Origin: Streptomyces sp. SM11
GTDB taxonomy: Bacteria > Actinomycetota > Actinomycetes > Streptomycetales > Streptomycetaceae
Assembly (NCBI RefSeq): GCF_002910905.1
Contig: NZ_NEUE01000277.1
Location: 32,545-96,544 of the forward strand
DNA: 64,000 nt
Direction of reading: 5' to 3'
Below the pieces are notes generated by a model that saw only the letters and a list, made by a program, of their open reading frames with translations, was not told the origin of the DNA and ran no database searches. Below are positions 16,136 to 24,238 of the stretch, one piece after another. Both the position numbers and the translations under genes were made by a program. The stretch's first letter is position 1, and every line of letters starts with the position of its first letter.

Positions 16136-16993
16136 ATGCCGCACGGCCCCGTCGTCCGGCGGCGCAAGCTCGGTGAGGAGCTGCGGAGCCTGCGCCGCGC
16201 CTCCGGGCTGACCAGCCGGGACGCGGCGCGGCTGCTCGGCTGGCACCAGTCGAAGGTGAGCCGTATCGAGACGGGCGCGAGCGGGGTGACGCCTGCCGAC
16301 GTGTCACGGCTGCTGGACGTCTACGCGGTGCGCGACTCCCAGTTGCGCTACCTGCTCGAAGTCCTCGCGGGGTCGGCGGGCGGCGGCGGTTCGGGCTGGT
16401 GGCATGCCTACCGGGGGCTGATCCCACCGCAGTACCGCGATTTCATCAGTCTGGAGTCGCAGGCCAGTACGGTCCGGACGCTGGAGACCTCGGTGGTGCC
16501 GGGACTGCTCCAGACCGCCGGTTACGCACGGGCCGTGACCCGCGCCTCCTTGGACGGGTTACCGGACGGCCGGCTCGACTCCCTGGTCGAGGTCCGGCTG
16601 ACCCGCCAGCGGGTGCTGCGCGCGAGCCCGCCGCTGCGCTTCACCGCCGTGCTGGACGAGGCGGTGCTCCATCGCGAGGTGGGCGGACCGGAGGTGATGA
16701 GGGATCAGTTGCAGCATCTACGACAGGTGTCCCAACTTCCACATGTACAACTGCAGTTGCTGCCGTTCTCGGTCGGCGGCTACGTCGGACTCACCGGCCC
16801 TTTCGTTATCTTCTCCTTCCCGAACATTTCCGATCTGGATGTGGTCGTTCTTGACCACTTGACGAGTAGCCTCTATCTGGAACGGAAAGAAGACCTTGAG
16901 GCGTACAGCTCGGCCTTCCGTACCTCGCAGGCGCACGCGCTGTCGCCCGAGCGCTCGCTGGACCACATCACCGCGATCAGCCGCGGCCAGTAG
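16136..16993 (+). CDS. XRE family regulator with DUF5753 (WhiJ-like)
   Basis: 285 residues. The N-terminal helix-turn-helix (residues 8-62, with SRDAARLLGWHQSKVSRIE) is followed by a DUF5753 domain (FISLESQASTVRTLETSVVPGLLQTAGYARAV ... PHVQLQLLPF). This is the WhiJ/AbaA-type regulator group of Streptomyces. Codon 142 (16559-16561) is TTA, the rare leucine codon read by the bldA tRNA, so translation is probably tied to development. A DUF397 gene follows 56 bases downstream and an anti-sigma-like ATPase gene lies divergently upstream, completing the usual trio. Confidence 0.9.
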   Translation: MPHGPVVRRRKLGEELRSLRRASGLTSRDAARLLGWHQSKVSRIETGASGVTPADVSRLLDVYAVRDSQLRYLLEVLAGSAGGGGSGWWHAYRGLIPPQYRDFISLESQASTVRTLETSVVPGLLQTAGYARAVTRASLDGLPDGRLDSLVEVRLTRQRVLRASPPLRFTAVLDEAVLHREVGGPEVMRDQLQHLRQVSQLPHVQLQLLPFSVGGYVGLTGPFVIFSFPNISDLDVVVLDHLTSSLYLERKEDLEAYSSAFRTSQAHALSPERSLDHITAISRGQ

Positions 16994-17049
16994 GAGCCGG
17001 GCCGTCCGGTCGGGTTCCGCCGGACCGTCCGACTGCCCGAGGGGGCACC

Positions 17050-17316
17050 ATGCCCGACCGTCCCGCACCGCCCGTCACATCGTCCGTCGCGCCGCCGCCG
17101 TCCTTCGTGGCGCCGCCCGTCCCGCAATGGCGGCGCAGCAGCCGCTCGACCGGGATGAACAACTGCGTGGAGACCGCTCGGCTCGGCGGCGCGTTCCTCG
17201 CCGTACGCGATTCGAAGGACGTGGACCGGCCGCCGCTGCGCTTCACGGCGGCGGCCTGGAGCACGTTCGTGACCGGACTCGGCCCGCACGGAGCCGACCC
17301 GCACCGGGTCGGCTGA
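17050..17316 (+). CDS. DUF397 domain protein
   Basis: 88 residues: a Pro/Ala-rich N-terminus (about 25 residues) then a DUF397 domain with WRRSSRSTGMNNCVETA, LAVRDSKDV and FTAAAWSTFVTGL. DUF397 proteins are small partners of WhiJ-like XRE regulators, and in several systems antagonise them. Its stop codon directly abuts the stop codon of the convergent bioF (17316/17317). Confidence 0.88.
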   Translation: MPDRPAPPVTSSVAPPPSFVAPPVPQWRRSSRSTGMNNCVETARLGGAFLAVRDSKDVDRPPLRFTAAAWSTFVTGLGPHGADPHRVG

Positions 17317-18477
17317 TCAGCCGACCCGGCCGTTCGCCTGCCGGGGAGCGGTCGCGACGATCGTGGCCACCGCGGTCGTGATCTGCTCCTCGGTCAGATC
17401 GGCCCGGGCCGTCAGCCGCAGCCGGGAGACGCCGTCAGGTACCGACGGCGGGCGGAAGCAGCCCACCGCCATTCCGGCCGCGCGGCAGTCGGCCGCCCAG
17501 CGCACCGCCGCGTCCGCCGAGGGTGCGCGGACGGAGACGACGGCCGCGTCGGGCCGGACCGCGGTCAGACCGGCGGCGGTGAGCTCTCCGTACAGCAAAC
17601 GGGCGACCTCACGTGCGCGGGCCGCCCGTTCGGGCTCCCGGCGCAGCACCCCGAGGGCGCCGAGCGCACCACCGGCCGCCGCCGGGGCGAGTCCGGTGTC
17701 GAAGATGAACGTACGGGCCGTGTTGACGAGGTGCTCGATGACCCGGGCGGGCCCCAGGACCGCTCCGCCCTGGCTGCCCAGGGACTTGGAGAGGGTGAGC
17801 GTCGCCACGGCCCCGTCGCCGCCCGCCAGCCCGGCCGCGGCGAGTGCGCCGCGGCCGCCGTCACCCAGAACGCCGAGGCCATGGGCGTCGTCGACCAGCA
17901 GCGCGGCGTTCGCGGAGCGGCAGACCTCGGCCAGTGCGGGGAGCGGGGCGGCGTCGCCGTCGACGGAGAAGACCGAGTCGGTGACGGCGAGGGTCCGCCC
18001 TTCGTGTGCCCCCAGCGCCTTGGCGACCGCGTCCGGGTCGGCGTGGGGAACGACGGCGGTCTCGGCGCGGGAGAGCCGGCAACCGTCCACGATCGAGGCG
18101 TGGTTGCCCGCGTCGGAGACGATGAGCGAGCCGCGCCCGGCCAGTGCGGTCAGCGCGGCGAGGTTGGCCGCGTACCCGGAGGAGAGCACGAGGGCCGCCT
18201 CGAAACCGCAGAAAGCGGCGAGGTCCCGTTCCAGTTCGGCGTGCAGGGCGGTGGAGCCGGTGACCAGCCGGGACCCCGTCGCCCCCGCCCCCCAGCGATG
18301 GGCGGCGGCGGCCGCGGCGGCGGTGACCTCCGGGTGCCGGGTGAGGCCCAGGTAGTCGTTGCTCGCGAGGTCCAGCAGCTCCGGGTCGGCGCCGCGCGGA
18401 CGCAGGGTGCGTACGAGTCCGGCGGCGGCCCGGCGGCAGGCCTCGGCGTCGATCCAGTCGAACGGGGCGAAGGACAT
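17317..18477 (-). CDS. bioF: 8-amino-7-oxononanoate synthase
   Basis: 386-residue PLP enzyme; condenses pimeloyl thioester with alanine in the first committed step of biotin ring formation. The PLP lysine lies in LTLSKSLGSQGG, the cofactor Asp/His in VDDAHGLGVLG, and the fold-type I start DLASNDYLGLTRHPEV is clear. It is encoded away from bioB; the 202-base gap contains a 24-base inverted repeat (18591-18614) that could control both directions. Confidence 0.94.
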   Translation of the reverse strand: MSFAPFDWIDAEACRRAAAGLVRTLRPRGADPELLDLASNDYLGLTRHPEVTAAAAAAAHRWGAGATGSRLVTGSTALHAELERDLAAFCGFEAALVLSSGYAANLAALTALAGRGSLIVSDAGNHASIVDGCRLSRAETAVVPHADPDAVAKALGAHEGRTLAVTDSVFSVDGDAAPLPALAEVCRSANAALLVDDAHGLGVLGDGGRGALAAAGLAGGDGAVATLTLSKSLGSQGGAVLGPARVIEHLVNTARTFIFDTGLAPAAAGGALGALGVLRREPERAARAREVARLLYGELTAAGLTAVRPDAAVVSVRAPSADAAVRWAADCRAAGMAVGCFRPPSVPDGVSRLRLTARADLTEEQITTAVATIVATAPRQANGRVG

Positions 18478-18590
18478 GGGGCGGTCCCTTGGGTAGGCGG
18501 GCCCTCGGCGGGCGGCTCCGCGCGGACGGTCCGGTACGGACGGTCCCTTTGTAGGCAGCCAACAGACCCTAGCCGGGTGCGCAGCAGGTC

Positions 18591-18614
18591 AGGGTGTGGC
18601 AATACACACACCCT
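18591..18614. promoter_or_regulatory. inverted repeat between bioF and bioB (operator candidate)
   Basis: AGGGTGTG-GCAATACA-CACACCCT: perfect 8-base arms and an 8-base spacer. It lies 66 bases before bioB and 114 bases before bioF. It could be a biotin-repressor operator or an RNA hairpin in the bioB leader. It does not match the BirA or BioQ consensus sequences I know. Confidence 0.6.
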
Positions 18615-18679
18615 TGCCCGGGTCTCCTGTCTGGTTCCTCCTTGGCTGGAGGCGGTGCCGTAAGCGAGGATCATCTTCC

Positions 18680-19990
18680 ATGGACCTGCTGAACACGCTG
18701 GTGGACAAGGGGCTGCGGCGCGAACTGCCGACCCGCGAAGAAGCGCTCGCCGTACTGGCGACCTCCGACGACGAGCTGCTCGACGTGGTGGCCGCCGCCG
18801 GGAAGGTGCGCCGTCAGTGGTTCGGGCGGCGCGTCAAGCTCAACTATCTGGTCAACCTGAAGTCGGGGCTCTGCCCCGAGGACTGCTCCTACTGCTCGCA
18901 GCGGCTCGGCTCGAAGGCCGGGATCCTCAAGTACACCTGGCTGAAGCCGGACGAGGCGTCCAAGGCCGCCGCCGCCGGGGTGGCGGGCGGCGCCAAGAGG
19001 GTCTGCCTGGTGGCGAGCGGGCGCGGTCCGACGGACCGGGACGTCGACCGGGTCTCGAAGACCATCGAGGCGATCAAGGAGGAGAACGACGGCGTCGAGG
19101 TCTGTGCCTGCCTCGGTCTGCTCACCGACGGACAGGCCGACCGGCTGCGTTCGGCGGGCGCCGACGCGTACAACCACAACCTCAACACGTCTGAGGAGAC
19201 GTACGGGGCGATCACCACCACGCACACGTACGCGGACCGGGTCGAGACCGTGCAGCAGGCCCAGGCCGCCGGACTCTCGGCGTGTTCCGGGCTGATCGCC
19301 GGGATGGGCGAGAGCGACAAGGACCTGGTCGACGTGGTGTTCGCGCTGCGGGACCTGGACCCGGACTCGGTGCCGGTGAACTTCCTGATCCCGTTCGAGG
19401 GAACGCCGCTCGCCAAGGAGTGGAACCTCACCCCGCAGCGCTGCCTGCGCATTCTGGCGATGGTCCGCTTCGTCTGCCCCGATGTCGAAGTGCGGCTCGC
19501 GGGAGGCCGTGAGGTGCATCTGCGGTCGATGCAGCCGCTGGCACTGCACCTGGTCAACTCCATCTTCCTGGGCGACTACCTCACGAGTGAGGGCCAGGCC
19601 GGCCAGACCGACCTGGACATGATCGCGGACGCCGGTTTCGAGGTGGAGGGCGCGGGCACGACGACGCTGCCGCGCCACCGGGCCGACGCCCTGGCCGGCG
19701 GCTGCGGTACGCAGGACGCCACGGCGGGGGCCGGCTGCGGATCGCACGGCACCGGTGGGGCAGGGGACAACGGTTCGCCGGAGGCTTCCGCAGCCGGTGG
19801 CTGCGGTTCCCACGGTGGCGGCGGGGGCTGCGGGCCGTGCGGTGGCCACGCGGAGCAGGAACCGGTGGCCGCCACGGACGCCGGGGAGAGCGTGACGGCC
19901 TCACGCACGGACGCCAACGGTCCGGCGCGTACGGATCTGGTGGCGGTCCGCCGTCGCGGCGCGGGAACGGAACTCGCTCCCAATGCCTGA
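18680..19990 (+). CDS. bioB: biotin synthase with Cys/His-rich C-terminal extension
   Basis: 436 residues; radical-SAM enzyme that inserts sulfur into dethiobiotin. CPEDCSYC carries the three cysteines of the SAM [4Fe-4S] cluster, and YNHNLNTS and the final GGREVHLRSMQP segment are conserved. The catalytic core ends near residue 338. A 98-residue tail follows with five Cys and three His in Gly-rich surroundings (AGGCG, GCGSHG, GGCGSHG, GCGPCGGH). The ATG at 18680 has GCGAGGA upstream. The stop overlaps the bioA start by 8 bases. Confidence 0.94.
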   Translation: MDLLNTLVDKGLRRELPTREEALAVLATSDDELLDVVAAAGKVRRQWFGRRVKLNYLVNLKSGLCPEDCSYCSQRLGSKAGILKYTWLKPDEASKAAAAGVAGGAKRVCLVASGRGPTDRDVDRVSKTIEAIKEENDGVEVCACLGLLTDGQADRLRSAGADAYNHNLNTSEETYGAITTTHTYADRVETVQQAQAAGLSACSGLIAGMGESDKDLVDVVFALRDLDPDSVPVNFLIPFEGTPLAKEWNLTPQRCLRILAMVRFVCPDVEVRLAGGREVHLRSMQPLALHLVNSIFLGDYLTSEGQAGQTDLDMIADAGFEVEGAGTTTLPRHRADALAGGCGTQDATAGAGCGSHGTGGAGDNGSPEASAAGGCGSHGGGGGCGPCGGHAEQEPVAATDAGESVTASRTDANGPARTDLVAVRRRGAGTELAPNA

Positions 19991-21335
19991 ACCGCACACC
20001 ACAGGATCCACCGGGCACTCCGGACCCGCCGCGCCGAAGCCGTACGCGCCCGACGAACTACGGGCGCTGGACCGCGCGCACGTCTGGCATCCGTACGGAC
20101 CGATGCCGGGCCGCCAGGAGCCGCTGATCGTGGAGTCGGCCTCCGGCGTACGGCTCCGGCTCGCGGAACCCGTCGAGGGGCAGCGCGAGTTGGTGGACGG
20201 CATGTCCTCCTGGTGGTCGGCGGTGCACGGCTACAGCCACCCGGTCCTCAACGAGGCCGCACGCGGCCAGCTGGACCGGATGAGCCATGTGATGTTCGGC
20301 GGGCTCACCCACGAGCCCGCCGTCCGGCTGGCGACCCGGCTGGTGGAGATCACCCCCGGGCCGCTCCAGCACGTCTTCCTCGCCGACTCGGGGTCCGTCT
20401 CCGTGGAGGTCGCGGTCAAGATGTGCCTCCAGTACTGGCGTTCGGCCGGGCGTCCGGCCAAGCAACGGCTGCTGACCTGGCGCGGGGGCTACCACGGGGA
20501 CACCTGGCAGCCGATGTCGGTGTGCGACCCGGAGGGCGGGATGCACGAGCTGTGGTCGGGGTCCCTGCCCCGCCAGGTCTTCGCCGAAGCCCCGCCGGCC
20601 GGCTTCGACGCCGAGCCGGACGCCGCCTACGTACGGCATCTGCGGGAGCTGATCGCCGCGCACGCCGACGAGCTCGCGGCGGTCATCGTGGAACCGGTGG
20701 TACAGGGGGCCGGCGGGATGCGGTTCCACTCCCCCGCCTATCTGCGCGTGCTGCGCGAGGCCTGCGACGAGCACGACGTCCTGCTGGTCCTCGACGAGAT
20801 CGCGACCGGTTTCGGACGTACGGGCAAGCTGTTCGCCGCCGGGCACGCCGGGATCTCGCCGGACGTCATGTGCCTCGGCAAGGCGCTGACCGGCGGCTAT
20901 CTCACGATGGCCGCGACGCTGTGCACCACGCGGGTGGCCGAGGGCATCTCCAGCGGCGAGGTGCCGGTGCTGGCACACGGGCCGACGTTCATGGGCAATC
21001 CGCTGGCCGCCTCGGTGGCCTCGGCCTCCGTGGACCTGCTGCTCGGGCAGGACTGGGAGGGCGAGGTGGCGCGGATCGGCGCGGGCCTGCGTGCCGGACT
21101 CGCTCCCGCCTCCGGCATCGCCGGAGTGGTGGACGTACGCGTCCTGGGCGCGATCGGGGTCGTCCAGCTCGACCACGAGGTGGACATGGCGGCGGCGGCG
21201 CGTGCGGCCGTGCGCGAGGGCGTGTGGCTGCGGCCGTTCCGCGACCTCGTCTACACGATGCCGCCGTACGTCACGGGCGACGAGGACGTGGCACGGATCT
21301 GCCGGGCCGTGTGCGCAGCGGCGCGGGAGGGCTGA
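19983..21335 (+). CDS. bioA: adenosylmethionine-8-amino-7-oxononanoate aminotransferase
   Basis: 450-residue class III aminotransferase using PLP; makes 7,8-diaminopelargonic acid with SAM as amino donor. The PLP lysine lies in CLGKALTGGYLTM, and DEIATGFGRTGKLFA and the N-terminal HVWHPYGPM segments are typical of BioA. It overlaps bioB by 8 bases and is followed by bioD after 6 bases, so the three are one operon. Confidence 0.95.
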   Translation: MPEPHTTGSTGHSGPAAPKPYAPDELRALDRAHVWHPYGPMPGRQEPLIVESASGVRLRLAEPVEGQRELVDGMSSWWSAVHGYSHPVLNEAARGQLDRMSHVMFGGLTHEPAVRLATRLVEITPGPLQHVFLADSGSVSVEVAVKMCLQYWRSAGRPAKQRLLTWRGGYHGDTWQPMSVCDPEGGMHELWSGSLPRQVFAEAPPAGFDAEPDAAYVRHLRELIAAHADELAAVIVEPVVQGAGGMRFHSPAYLRVLREACDEHDVLLVLDEIATGFGRTGKLFAAGHAGISPDVMCLGKALTGGYLTMAATLCTTRVAEGISSGEVPVLAHGPTFMGNPLAASVASASVDLLLGQDWEGEVARIGAGLRAGLAPASGIAGVVDVRVLGAIGVVQLDHEVDMAAAARAAVREGVWLRPFRDLVYTMPPYVTGDEDVARICRAVCAAAREG

Positions 21336-21341
21336 GCCGAC

Positions 21342-22034
21342 GTGTCGACGATTCTGGTGGTGTCCGGCACGGGCACGGAGATCGGCAAGACCGTCGTGAC
21401 CGCCGCGGTGGCGGCCGCCGCGCGGGGCTGCCGGGTCGCGGTGCTCAAGCCCGCGCAGACCGGGCTCGCCCCCGGGGAGCCGGGGGACGCGGCCGAAGTC
21501 GCGCGCCTGGCGGGAAGCCATGCCACAGCCGTCGAACTGGCCCGGTTCCCCGAGCCGTTGGCCCCGGCCACGGCCGCCCGGCGGGCAGGGCTCGTGCCCG
21601 TGCGGCCGTACGAGGTCGCCGAGGCGGCGGAGAAGCTGGCCACCGAGCACGACCTCGTACTGGTGGAGGGTGCGGGCGGGCTGCTCGTGCGGTTCGACGA
21701 CGAGGGCGGCACGCTCGCGGACGCGGCCCGGCTGCTGTCCGCGCCGGTACTGGTGGTGGCCCCCGCGGGCCTGGGCACGCTGAACGCCACCACGCTGACC
21801 GCCGAGGCGCTGCGGAACCGGGGGCTGAGCTGCCGGGGCGTCGTGATCGGCAGCATGCCCGCGGAGCCGGACCTCGCGGCCCGCTGCAACATCGAGGACC
21901 TGCCGGAGGCTGCCGGTGCGCCGCTGCTGGGCGCGGTACCGGCCGGCGCCGGTTCCCTGTCGGGCGCCGCCTTCGCGGCACGCGCGCCGGGTTGGCTGGC
22001 GCCGGAGCTCGGAGGGACCTGGGCCCCCCGCTGA
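21342..22034 (+). CDS. bioD: dethiobiotin synthetase
   Basis: 230 residues, GTG start. ATP-dependent closure of the ureido ring of dethiobiotin. The P-loop reads GTGTEIGKTVVTAAV; LKPAQTG and VEGAGGLLVRF, which bind substrate and magnesium, are present. Length and order (bioB-bioA-bioD) fit the pathway. Confidence 0.94.
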   Translation: MSTILVVSGTGTEIGKTVVTAAVAAAARGCRVAVLKPAQTGLAPGEPGDAAEVARLAGSHATAVELARFPEPLAPATAARRAGLVPVRPYEVAEAAEKLATEHDLVLVEGAGGLLVRFDDEGGTLADAARLLSAPVLVVAPAGLGTLNATTLTAEALRNRGLSCRGVVIGSMPAEPDLAARCNIEDLPEAAGAPLLGAVPAGAGSLSGAAFAARAPGWLAPELGGTWAPR

Positions 22035-22144
22035 CGGACCGCACCGCAGAAGGCGTCGGGCGGTCCTCGGGGAGATTCCCGCCGGGGCGATCCGGGGGAG
22101 AATCATGGAGGAGCGTCACGTCCACTCCTCAACGGAGGTCCGTC

Positions 22145-22822
22145 ATGCAGCTGCGCAGCAGGAAGCTCCCCCGGGACGCCGTGCACCACCCGGTCTTCGC
22201 CCGCTTCTACGCACGCGTGAGCGTGACCGCCGACCTGAAGGGCGGCATCGCCGCGTACCGCGAGGAGCTGCTGTCGGGGCTCTCCGGCCGGGTCATCGAG
22301 ATCGGCGCGGGGAACGGGCTGAACTTCGCCCACTACCCGGGCGCCGTATCGGAGGTCGTGGCGCTGGAGCCGGAACGCTCGCTGCGGCAGCTCGCCGCCC
22401 GATCCGCCCTGCGCGCCGAGGTGCCGGTGGACGTGGTGCCGGGGGCGGCCGAAGCACTGCCGGTCAAGAGCGAGGCCTTCGACGGGGCGGTGGCGTCCCT
22501 GGTCCTGTGCACCGTACGGGATCTGCCCCGGGCGCTCGCCGAGATCAGGCGGGTCCTGCGCCCCGGCGGCGAACTGCGGTTCTTCGAGCACGGGCTGGCG
22601 CCGGGCGGGGCACTCGCCACGGCTCAGCGGGCGGCCGACCGGACCGTGTGGCCGCTGCTCTTCGGCGGCTGTCACACCGCCCGGAACCCGCTGGCCGCGA
22701 TCGAGGCTGCGGGCTTCGAGCTGGGCACGTACCGCAGGCTGCGGATCCCGGAGACTGGCATCCAGCTGCCGTCCTCCCCCTGCGTCCTGGGCGTGGCCCG
22801 CAAGCCGTTCACGGAGGACTGA
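22145..22822 (+). CDS. class I SAM-dependent methyltransferase
   Basis: 225 residues. Motif I (VIEIGAGNGLNF), acidic motif II (VVALEPERS) and post-motif LVLCTVRDLPRALAEIRRVLRPGGELRFFEHG are clear. The N-terminus (VHHPVFARFYARVSVTA) resembles METTL7-type methyltransferases more than BioC. It follows bioD by 110 bases and has its own AACGGAGG ribosome binding site, so a role in making the pimeloyl precursor is only a possibility. Substrate unknown. Confidence 0.85.
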   Translation: MQLRSRKLPRDAVHHPVFARFYARVSVTADLKGGIAAYREELLSGLSGRVIEIGAGNGLNFAHYPGAVSEVVALEPERSLRQLAARSALRAEVPVDVVPGAAEALPVKSEAFDGAVASLVLCTVRDLPRALAEIRRVLRPGGELRFFEHGLAPGGALATAQRAADRTVWPLLFGGCHTARNPLAAIEAAGFELGTYRRLRIPETGIQLPSSPCVLGVARKPFTED

Positions 22823-22901
22823 GCCGGCGTCCCCGGGCCGGGGGACGTGGCCGGGGGACGTGGCCGGAACTGATGCCCGGGGGTCGTGCGGGGGTGGGTC
22901 C

Positions 22902-23273
22902 TCACACGCTCCACTGACGCAGCTCGTCGGCGATGGCCCGCACGTCCGCCTTGCCCTGCTTCACCAGCAGCGCCAGATCGCGGACCTGCTCGGGCGAGGT
23001 GATGACCTTGAGCCCGGAAGCGACGAGATAGCCGTACGCGACGGCCGAGGCGAACATCGCGTTGGAGTGTTCGAGTGCGGGCACATGCAGCAGCAACTGC
23101 AACAGGGCGGCCGCGCGTGCGTGCGGGTCGCTGTAGACGGCGCTGCCGAAGATCTCCGCGTCGTGCCGTGCGACGGCGGCGACGAGCGCACCCCAGTCGA
23201 CGACCTGCGGGTCTCCGGGCGTCTTGTGCTCGGCGACCATCAGCAGCCAGGAGAGATCGATCCGAAGGTTCAA
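22902..23273 (-). CDS. Fic/Doc-like toxin component of a toxin-antitoxin pair
   Basis: 123 residues, taken from a TTG start that overlaps the antitoxin stop (TTGA). The protein begins NLRIDLSWLLMVAEHKTPGDP and is helical with LLHVPALEHSNAMFASAVAYG in the place of the Fic core helix. The canonical HPFxxGN(K/G)R motif is not present, so AMP- or phosphate-transfer activity is doubtful; the family assignment rests on overall resemblance and on the overlapping RHH antitoxin gene. An ATG at residue 12 is the alternative start. Confidence 0.68.
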   Translation of the reverse strand: MNLRIDLSWLLMVAEHKTPGDPQVVDWGALVAAVARHDAEIFGSAVYSDPHARAAALLQLLLHVPALEHSNAMFASAVAYGYLVASGLKVITSPEQVRDLALLVKQGKADVRAIADELRQWSV

Positions 23274-23497
23274 CGGGTGCCTTCGCGCTCCGGGCCGAAC
23301 TCCTCGGCGAACACCGACTCGTACTGCTTCATGAAATCGGCCGCGGCCTCCACGAAGGTGTGTCCCACCTCGCCCGCGTCCTGCTGGACGAGTTCCTCTA
23401 TGTAGCGGTTCACACTCATCCCCCTCTGCAGCGCGCGCTGCCGCGCGGCCTCGGCGGTGGCCTCTTCCACTCGAACGTTCAGCTGAGTCTTGGGCAC
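23270..23497 (-). CDS. ribbon-helix-helix antitoxin
   Basis: 75 residues. The N-terminal ribbon-helix-helix (TQLNVRVEEATAEAARQRAL, then GMSVNRYIEELV) would bind DNA as a dimer; the C-terminal half (FMKQYESVFAEEFG) would wrap the toxin. It overlaps the toxin start by 4 bases, the common antitoxin-first order. Two GCTAGC-centred palindromes (23505-23527) lie just upstream, a plausible autoregulatory operator. Confidence 0.82.
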   Translation of the reverse strand: MPKTQLNVRVEEATAEAARQRALQRGMSVNRYIEELVQQDAGEVGHTFVEAAADFMKQYESVFAEEFGPEREGTR

Positions 23498-23504
23498 GGG
23501 ACCA

Positions 23505-23527
23505 CGCTAGCGCGACCGTGCTAGCAC
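23505..23527 (-). promoter_or_regulatory. antitoxin operator candidate, paired GCTAGC palindromes
   Basis: CGCTAGCG (23505-23512) and GTGCTAGCAC (23518-23527), both perfect palindromes with centres 14 bases apart, 8-30 bases upstream of the antitoxin start. Paired short sites of this type suit RHH dimers. Confidence 0.55.
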
Positions 23528-23600
23528 CGGCAAGAGGAGCGTGTGGCCGCACTGCGAAACGCGCTCGACGCCCGGCGCGACGGATGGTGGGGTGGCCGTC

Positions 23601-24026
23601 ATGAACGATCTTTCGATACGGTCCGCGACCCCGGCCGACCTGGACGAGGTCCTCGCCTTCTCGAAGGTGGCCGCCGAGGGCACCAGCACCAGCGACGACG
23701 GGGACGGGGTCGCACGTCTGGTGGAACGGGACCCCGACGCGTTGCTCCTCGCGGAGCGTGAGGGGTCGCTGGTGGGCACGGTCATCGTGGGTTTCGACGG
23801 CTGGCGCTGCCATCTCTGCCGGCTCGCGGTCCACCCGGACCAGCGGCGCCGGGGCGTGGGCGGCACCCTCCTCGCGGCGGCGGAAGAACGGTTCATCGCG
23901 CTGGGCGGGCGGCGCGCCGACGCCATGGTGCTCGACCGCAATACGTCGGCCCAGCACGCCGGGCGCGCGGCGGGCTACGCGCCCGAGCCGCAGTGGAGCC
24001 GCTGGGTGAAGCACCTGACGGACTGA
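23601..24026 (+). CDS. GNAT family N-acetyltransferase
   Basis: 141 residues. The acetyl-CoA binding motif A is present as CRLAVHPDQRRRGVGGTLL (R/QxxGxG/A type), with strands VGTVIVGF before it and DAMVLDRNTSAQHAGRAAGY after. It begins MNDLSIRSATPADLDEVLAF. A GTG nine bases upstream is also in frame. Acceptor substrate unknown. Confidence 0.85.
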   Translation: MNDLSIRSATPADLDEVLAFSKVAAEGTSTSDDGDGVARLVERDPDALLLAEREGSLVGTVIVGFDGWRCHLCRLAVHPDQRRRGVGGTLLAAAEERFIALGGRRADAMVLDRNTSAQHAGRAAGYAPEPQWSRWVKHLTD

Positions 24027-24238
24027 CGCGAACGGTGGAGCGCCGCCCCGGCACGGCAGGCGTCGACGCGGTAGGACGGAGTGTCGTCGGGCAGCCGCTC
24101 TACGATGACCTGCCCCCTTCGCCGCCCCCTGCCGAAAGATGTGGGCATCCGTCCCATGGGCGAGCCTCCCGGTAGCCGATTGCGCCGATACCGCGCGATC
24201 CCCCCGGCCCTGCCCGACCATGGGACGGAGGTGAACCG

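Noticed and set aside
20058..22106. 682-codon minus-strand frame opposite bioA/bioD
   Set aside because: Shadow of the biotin genes.
22145..22822. Methyltransferase as bioC
   Set aside because: The N-terminus and motifs resemble METTL7-type proteins rather than BioC, so it is left without a gene name.
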